11,049 nt of DNA from Cyclostephanos tholiformis (taxonomy: Eukaryota > Bacillariophyta > Thalassiosirophyceae > Thalassiosirales > Thalassiosiraceae). Positions within the stretch are counted from its first letter, which is position 1. Each line of letters starts with the position of its first letter. Position numbers and translations under genes: made by a program. The DNA is taken from assembly GCA_036939975.1 (NCBI GenBank), contig JALLPB010001136.1, positions 1 through 11,049 of the forward strand, in the 5' to 3' direction. Shown one piece after another: positions 6,947-11,049 of the stretch. Below the pieces are notes generated by a model. It had not been told where the DNA came from and ran no database searches. It was given only the letters and a program-made list of their open reading frames with translations.

Positions 6947-7834
6947 CTAAGTGAATTTCCTTTTTTTTTGCAGCGTTGGAATGCTATAATGATATGCCAT
7001 CTCGTGATTTAATGGATCGTGTTGATAGCAATCAAGACGCTCTGATGTTGCATCATCGCAGCCGCTGTTTTTTTTTGTAATACTCACAACATCTTTTGGT
7101 GAATCGTTTCCCCGTCCTGATAAAAAGCACATTAGAAGACTTTTGGCATAGTGTATTTCCTTTTGGCTCATTTCTCGTTCATTACAAGTGATGGGAGTTT
7201 CTTTCTGTGCTTCGCGGCGTTTCTGTTCAGCGAGTGAAGTTTGTTCCCGAGTTGGAAGTGAAAAATGCTGTTTTGGCATCGGGGGCAGTTGAGGAGGGAT
7301 TTTGGAGTCCGGTTGACCAAGCGGGCACGTTGCATTCCGTTGGTGAGGTATTTGCTTCTGATTTTGCTCATTTACAGGCTCATGCGATTTCCTATCCGAC
7401 TGCGACGATTGTTCTGGCCAATCGGGAAAGGGTGTTTTCATTACAAGCTTCACCGTCTGAGCCAGGGGAGACGGGGAAGGGATTGGATTTTTGTGTGGTT
7501 GCGCTGTGACCGTTGTGGCTGCTGTTATCGGTGAATTAGTTAGATCTGTTACTTGTGGATGAAAGAGGATGTTCATCTGTTGTTGGGATGGTGGTGCCCA
7601 ATGTTGCTGACTCGCTACTTGTACTGTTGGATAAAAGGGAGGAAGGACTGGTTTGTCAACATTATTTCTGGACGAGGGACCATGTCGGAAGCCCAACTTC
7701 GTTTCCGATTTCGATCTCAGCTTTGCTATCAACTCCTTTTCAACAGTGGAAAAGCGGGGCTTCTTCGTTGATTGGGGATTCGGCGGCGCAGGCGATGCCG
7801 GAGCTGATGCAGTTGGAGATGATGATAATGACAT
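6947..7834 (-). CDS. Unrecognised Ser/Pro/Gln-rich protein, probably nuclear
   Basis: Encodes 295 residues from the first ATG (7832-7834). The frame extends 17 codons further to a TTG next to a stop, so the ATG is preferred. No family was recognised. The protein is mostly low-complexity and looks disordered. Residues 1-22 are Ser/Ala/Pro-rich, then a basic patch (TKKPRF) leads into a short likely helix (STVEKELIAKLRSK, 29-42). The middle is rich in Pro, Gln and Ser. A second charged helical stretch (about 197-238) ends in YAKSLLMCFLSG. The last residues are KKRKFT, a good nuclear-localisation-like motif. This make-up is common in transcriptional or RNA-binding regulators, but no domain supports that. 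Codon use is more AT-rich than in eIF4A or the methyltransferase. It ends opposite the methyltransferase and lies downstream of eIF4A on the same strand. Confidence 0.6.
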   Translation of the reverse strand: MSLSSSPTASAPASPAPPNPQSTKKPRFSTVEKELIAKLRSKSETKLGFRHGPSSRNNVDKPVLPPFYPTVQVASQQHWAPPSQQQMNILFHPQVTDLTNSPITAATTVTAQPHKNPIPSPSPLAQTVKLVMKTPFPDWPEQSSQSDRKSHEPVNEQNQKQIPHQRNATCPLGQPDSKIPPQLPPMPKQHFSLPTREQTSLAEQKRREAQKETPITCNEREMSQKEIHYAKSLLMCFLSGRGNDSPKDVVSITKKNSGCDDATSERLDCYQHDPLNHEMAYHYSIPTLQKKRKFT

Positions 7835-8802
7835 TTTGCCTGGGCTGTGTTGATTATGGTTACTACTACTATCGGGTTGCGTCAAGAGTCAAGTGTGGTA
7901 TTATTATTTCGGTGTGAGATACCGGTAGTTGAGACCTAAGAAAAAATACACTGTGGGTAACTTTTGACTGTGCAGAATCTAAAGGGCTTATTTTTTTTAC
8001 AATTTTTTCAGTTTTCATGGGTATTTTACACTCGAAGAAAAATAAAAAAATAAATGGTTTTCTTCACGAAGTGAATGTGAGTATTGGGAAGGAGGACGAT
8101 GATGAGTTACAGAGGGGAGATTGCTCAAAATATTTCTCCTCTTCATTTAGTTGATGATCCATCATCATCATCTCATACGCATTTGAAGCCCCCCTCCATC
8201 CAGCTCATTATCCGCACATTCAACTTTGTACCCTCCGACGACAATAACGGTTCCTCCATCGGCATGATCATCGTCCTCAAACGATGAGGATTGCTGTGCA
8301 ACGATAGGTCGCAGCCGCAACCATTTAAGCCCATGTCATGATTATCATGTGGCATAATTATCCCCAGCTGACTGTTGTTTTTGTAATGCTGAAGCTTCCC
8401 CCCATCCCCTCTCCACTTCATCCCCATCCCTCCGGCCCGTGTCATCGCCCGCCCCCATCTCCAGCCCACACCAATGTCCTCCTCATCAGTTTTACCGCTT
8501 TCCGCTTACTCGCACCTCGTCAAACAACATCGTTATCCGGCGAATGAGTTACGCCAGTGGGCGTATCACGTACCTGGTTGATTGTTATTTTATTCATTGT
8601 GTATCTACCAGGCCAGGTTCATTATACCCCCCCCCCCTCTGCATCCCAACATGCTGAGAACCCATCGCCTCTCCCAAAAAACACAGACCATGCATCAGTG
8701 TGTCGTACTGGCAACAATTTTTAAACAGCTTTAACTTCTAGAACGATAGAAACATAAAAATGCATGTTACTTTTAAAGCTCCGTCATCTATATTCTCTTT
8801 GC
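7835..8802. other. Intergenic region between eIF4A and the Ser/Pro-rich gene
   Basis: Holds the eIF4A 3' flank and the presumed promoter and leader of the minus-strand gene starting at 7834. Visible features are an A/T-rich segment around 7990-8055, a perfect CATGAT-T-ATCATG palindrome at 8337-8349, and an 11-C run at 8627-8637. The short open frames on both strands are low-complexity and do not resemble proteins. Confidence 0.55.
8627..8637. repeat. C11 homopolymer
   Basis: Eleven consecutive C in the intergenic region downstream of eIF4A. Runs of nine G occur at 201-209 and at 4994-5002, the latter inside the transposase gene. Confidence 0.95.
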
Positions 8803-10267
8803 TCAGATAAGATCAGCAACGTTCATGGGCATCTCAGTGATCTCTGTCTGGTAGAACTGTTCAATATCCCTCAGGTACCTTACATCACCCTCAGTAAGGA
8901 AGTTGATGGCAACTCCCTTCCTACCAAAACGACCGGACCGACCAATCCTGTGGATGTAATTCTCGCGATTCGTCGGTAGGTCGAAGTTGATGACCAGACT
9001 CACTTGCTGGACGTCAATACCACGAGCGAGGAGATCCGTCGTGATGAGAACACGTGAAGAACCAGAGCGAAATTCCCTCATGATGATATCGCGTTCTCTT
9101 TGGTCCATATCACCGTGCATGCAGCTAACGGTAAAGTCACGTTCCTGCATCTGCTCTTGAAGCCAATCGACCTTACGGCGGGTGTTGCAGTAGATGATCG
9201 CCTGAGTGATGGTGAGGGTCTCGTACAGATCACACAGGGTATCGAGTTTCCACTCTTCCTTGTCCACGGCAATGTAAAACTGCTTGATACCCTCGAGGGT
9301 TAATTCGTCTTTCTTCACAAGGATGCGAACCGGCTCGCGCATGAACCTCTGGGTAACCTCCAGCACTTCCAATGGCATGGTCGCTGAGAAGAGGCACACC
9401 TGTACAGACTCGGGGAGAAACTTGAAGATGTCGTAGATCTGATCCTTGAATCCCCTGCTAAGCATCTCGTCGGCCTCGTCGAGGAAGAACTGGCGGATGG
9501 AATCAAGTCGAAGCGCACGGCGGTTGATCATGTCGTAGACACGGCCGGGGGTTCCGACGACGACGTGAACGCCTCCCTGGAGGGTTCGGATGTCGTCGCG
9601 AACGGCGGTCCCACCGACACAGGCGTGGACTTGGAGGTCCATGTAATCACCGAGGGCGATGACGACTTTCTGGATCTGCTGGGCGAGCTCGCGGGTGGGT
9701 GCGAGGATGAGGGACTGGCACTCGCGGAGCTTCGGGTCGAGCTTCGCGAGCGTGCCGATGGCGAAGGTGGCGGTTTTACCCTGTTCTTGGATTAAACGAA
9801 AAATGTGTGAGACCAGTTGTCTTCGGTATGTCTTTCAATAAGATGTATTCGGCTCCATAGAAAAGGGTCAGATTTCGAATTTAGTGGAGTTTCTCAACAC
9901 ATGGAGGATGACTCTTTTCAGACTCGAAAGATGGTGTTATTCACTAGTCATCATTCCCCTCCTATGACCAACCCTTTCAGAACATATTCATTCCCTTAAG
10001 GCCACTTAGGTTGTGACTCACCGTACCAGATTGCGCCTGCGCGATCAGATCCCGTCCCAGCATAGTGGGCTTTATCGCCCGCTGCTGAATAGCCGAGGGT
10101 TTCTCGAAACCGTAGGCATAAATCCCACGTAGCAATTCCTCCGGGATGTCCATGCCGTCGAATGAATCGATGGCCTCGTCCCAGTTGGAGTCGATGTCGG
10201 CATCCGTGATGCCGCCTGGGGGGGCATCGCCCCCGTTGCTGGCCTCCTGTGGTTGTTCACTATTCAT
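8803..10267 (-). CDS. Translation initiation factor eIF4A (DEAD-box RNA helicase)
   Basis: ATP-dependent helicase of the cytoplasmic cap-binding complex that unwinds mRNA 5' leaders for ribosome loading. Exons 10267-10022 and 9780-8803 join to give 407 residues, the usual length for the family. Visible motifs are the Q-motif region ([11 protein letters not shown]...[10 protein letters not shown], 36-62), Walker A AQAQSGTGKT (76-85), PTRELA (110-115), DEAD (183-186), SAT (214-216), ARGID (334-338) and [10 protein letters not shown] (359-368). The C-terminus is MPMNVADLI, as in canonical eIF4A. The overall match favours eIF4A over the exon-junction paralog eIF4A-III. An in-frame ATG at 10331-10333 would add 22 residues ([11 protein letters not shown]...). 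That extension is translated from a pyrimidine-rich leader and is not typical of the family, so the Met at 10267 is chosen, although its Kozak context (C at -3) is weaker. Confidence 0.96.
9781..10021 (-). other. Intron of the eIF4A gene
   Basis: 241 nt, phase 0, with donor GTGAGT after GGTACG and acceptor CAAGAACAG before GGTAAAACC. It separates Thr82 and Gly83 within the Walker A motif (SGT | GKT). Joining the exons restores the motif exactly. Confidence 0.95.
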
Positions 10268-10365
10268 GCGTCGATGGTTTTCAAGGGAGGCAGTCGGGGG
10301 GAAGAAATTTAGAGAGAAATTGAGAAAGGACATGTCTTAGAAAGGAGGGGGGTTTGGGTTGCCAG
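10268..10365 (-). promoter_or_regulatory. Pyrimidine-rich 5' leader of eIF4A
   Basis: Read on the minus strand, the stretch just upstream of the chosen start is dominated by C and T (for example TTTCTCAATTTCTCTC and CTTCCCCCCGACTGCC). It contains one in-frame ATG (10331-10333) preceded by a TAA two codons earlier. Such leaders are common on translation-factor mRNAs. The transcription start is not visible. Confidence 0.4.
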
Positions 10366-11049
10366 TCGCCTCAGACAGAAGAATCAACGACGATGACAAA
10401 ACACAGGAGACACAGGGTAGACCATAATAATGTCGGGGACAATAAAATGCGTCCCGAACAGCCGGCTCCATTCCAACCACCGACTGCGCGATCTCCGGCA
10501 TTATTATTAATATTGAAACTACGGACCTGCTATAATGATCTTCTCCTTCGCTCATTGCTTGTCTGGAGTATTCTCGTTCTCAATGCAAATTGGATATTTT
10601 AATTAATCACACATGCTTGAAAAAAGTATGTCAGCATTGATATATGGGTGGGGGGGTGCAAATGCGGCTATGTGGCGCGCGGTCTGTCTTTGGCATGAAA
10701 GTGTCGGATACGCGCTTACTACTACGCTGCTCCCTATGTAGGAATAGTAGTTACAATTTACATGCCAGACTTCTCCAGCGCCAGCCAAAAAAAACATGGC
10801 ATCACATCACGCCACTCCCCCTCGGTAGACGACGGTGACCGCCAGACAGTAATTTTGTAAATAGGGGTACATACCATACACAATATTATTCAGGCCCGTC
10901 GCCCAAAATATCGACCAAATAATAATATCGCCCTACCATAATAAACCACAGAGTATTATTCGGTCGATAGTTCCAAGAGGCCCTCTTCCTCTCTCGTGCG
11001 AGGTTATTGCAGCACCACCACCATCACCCTTCTGCATAAACACCGACCC
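10366..11049. other. Upstream region of eIF4A, no gene seen
   Basis: Contains short open frames only, none protein-like. It includes a GGGAC...GTCCC hairpin near 10437-10456, a run of seven G near 10650, and the inverted repeat listed separately at 10910-10968. It probably contains the eIF4A promoter, but no core element can be assigned. Confidence 0.5.
10910..10968. repeat. 15-bp inverted repeat with 29-nt spacer
   Basis: ATCGACCAAATAATA at 10910-10924 is matched by TATTATTCGGTCGAT at 10954-10968, whose reverse complement is ATCGACCGAATAATA: 14 of 15 positions agree. A further ATATTATT at 10883-10890 pairs with AATAATAT at 10921-10928. This could be a small MITE remnant, a regulatory cruciform or a paired binding site. 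Confidence 0.6.

Noticed and set aside
6961..6973. Plus-strand T9 followed by GCAG, resembling a splice acceptor
   Set aside because: It lies antisense to the end of the minus-strand Ser/Pro-rich gene, with no coding-like exon after it on the plus strand.
6982..6993. TGCTATAATGAT repeated at 10528-10539
   Set aside because: A 12-base match between two places in an 11-kb window is expected by chance a few times.
8337..8349. Palindrome CATGAT-T-ATCATG in the intergenic region
   Set aside because: Short and isolated, with no partner or terminator context. Palindromes of this size occur by chance.
10268..10333. 22-residue N-terminal extension of eIF4A from the upstream ATG
   Set aside because: The Phe/Leu/Ser-rich extension is what a pyrimidine-rich leader would encode, and it makes the protein longer than usual for the family. 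It is kept as a possibility only.

Overview
This looks like nuclear DNA of a eukaryotic alga with a complex plastid, most likely a diatom or another photosynthetic stramenopile. Two protein genes have short GT-AG introns. The methyltransferase opens with a signal peptide that ends in a Phe at the predicted cleavage site (ASNTFA|FT). This is the ASAFAP-type signal used for import into red-derived secondary plastids. The species cannot be named from the sequence.

Layout from left to right. Positions 1-1630 hold no intact gene. Two stretches (458-901 and 1026-1515) look like decayed coding sequence, each broken by an in-frame TGA, with an intron-like GT...AG segment between them (939-1025). Positions 1629-1999 contain an 11-bp direct repeat flanking about 349 bp, a plausible small non-autonomous insertion. 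A (TA)22 microsatellite follows at 2007-2051. Positions 2361-5084 (minus) encode a long, uninterrupted piggyBac-superfamily transposase. It has the full DDD catalytic triad, a SAP-like motif in its N-terminal part and a Cys/His-rich zinc-binding tail. Paired palindromes and TTAA sites lie on both sides, but its ends cannot be fixed with confidence.

Positions 5295-6559 (plus, two exons) encode a plastid-targeted gamma-tocopherol-methyltransferase-like enzyme. The transposase points away from it, and the element's right edge lies within about 110-170 bp of its start codon. Positions 6947-7834 (minus) encode an unrecognised Ser/Pro/Gln-rich, probably nuclear protein, convergent with the methyltransferase. 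Positions 8803-10267 (minus, two exons) encode translation initiation factor eIF4A, complete at 407 residues, with a 241-nt intron that splits the Walker A motif. Upstream of eIF4A is a pyrimidine-rich leader, then non-coding sequence with a 15-bp inverted repeat near the window's right end.

The genes do not form a pathway. Two are conserved genes (vitamin E synthesis and translation), one is an orphan and one is a mobile element. The most unusual part is the piggyBac region: a well-preserved transposase that lacks an in-frame ATG by a one-base difference in an A5 run, has an added SAP-like module, and is flanked by repeated TGCCAA-N4-TTGGCA palindromes.
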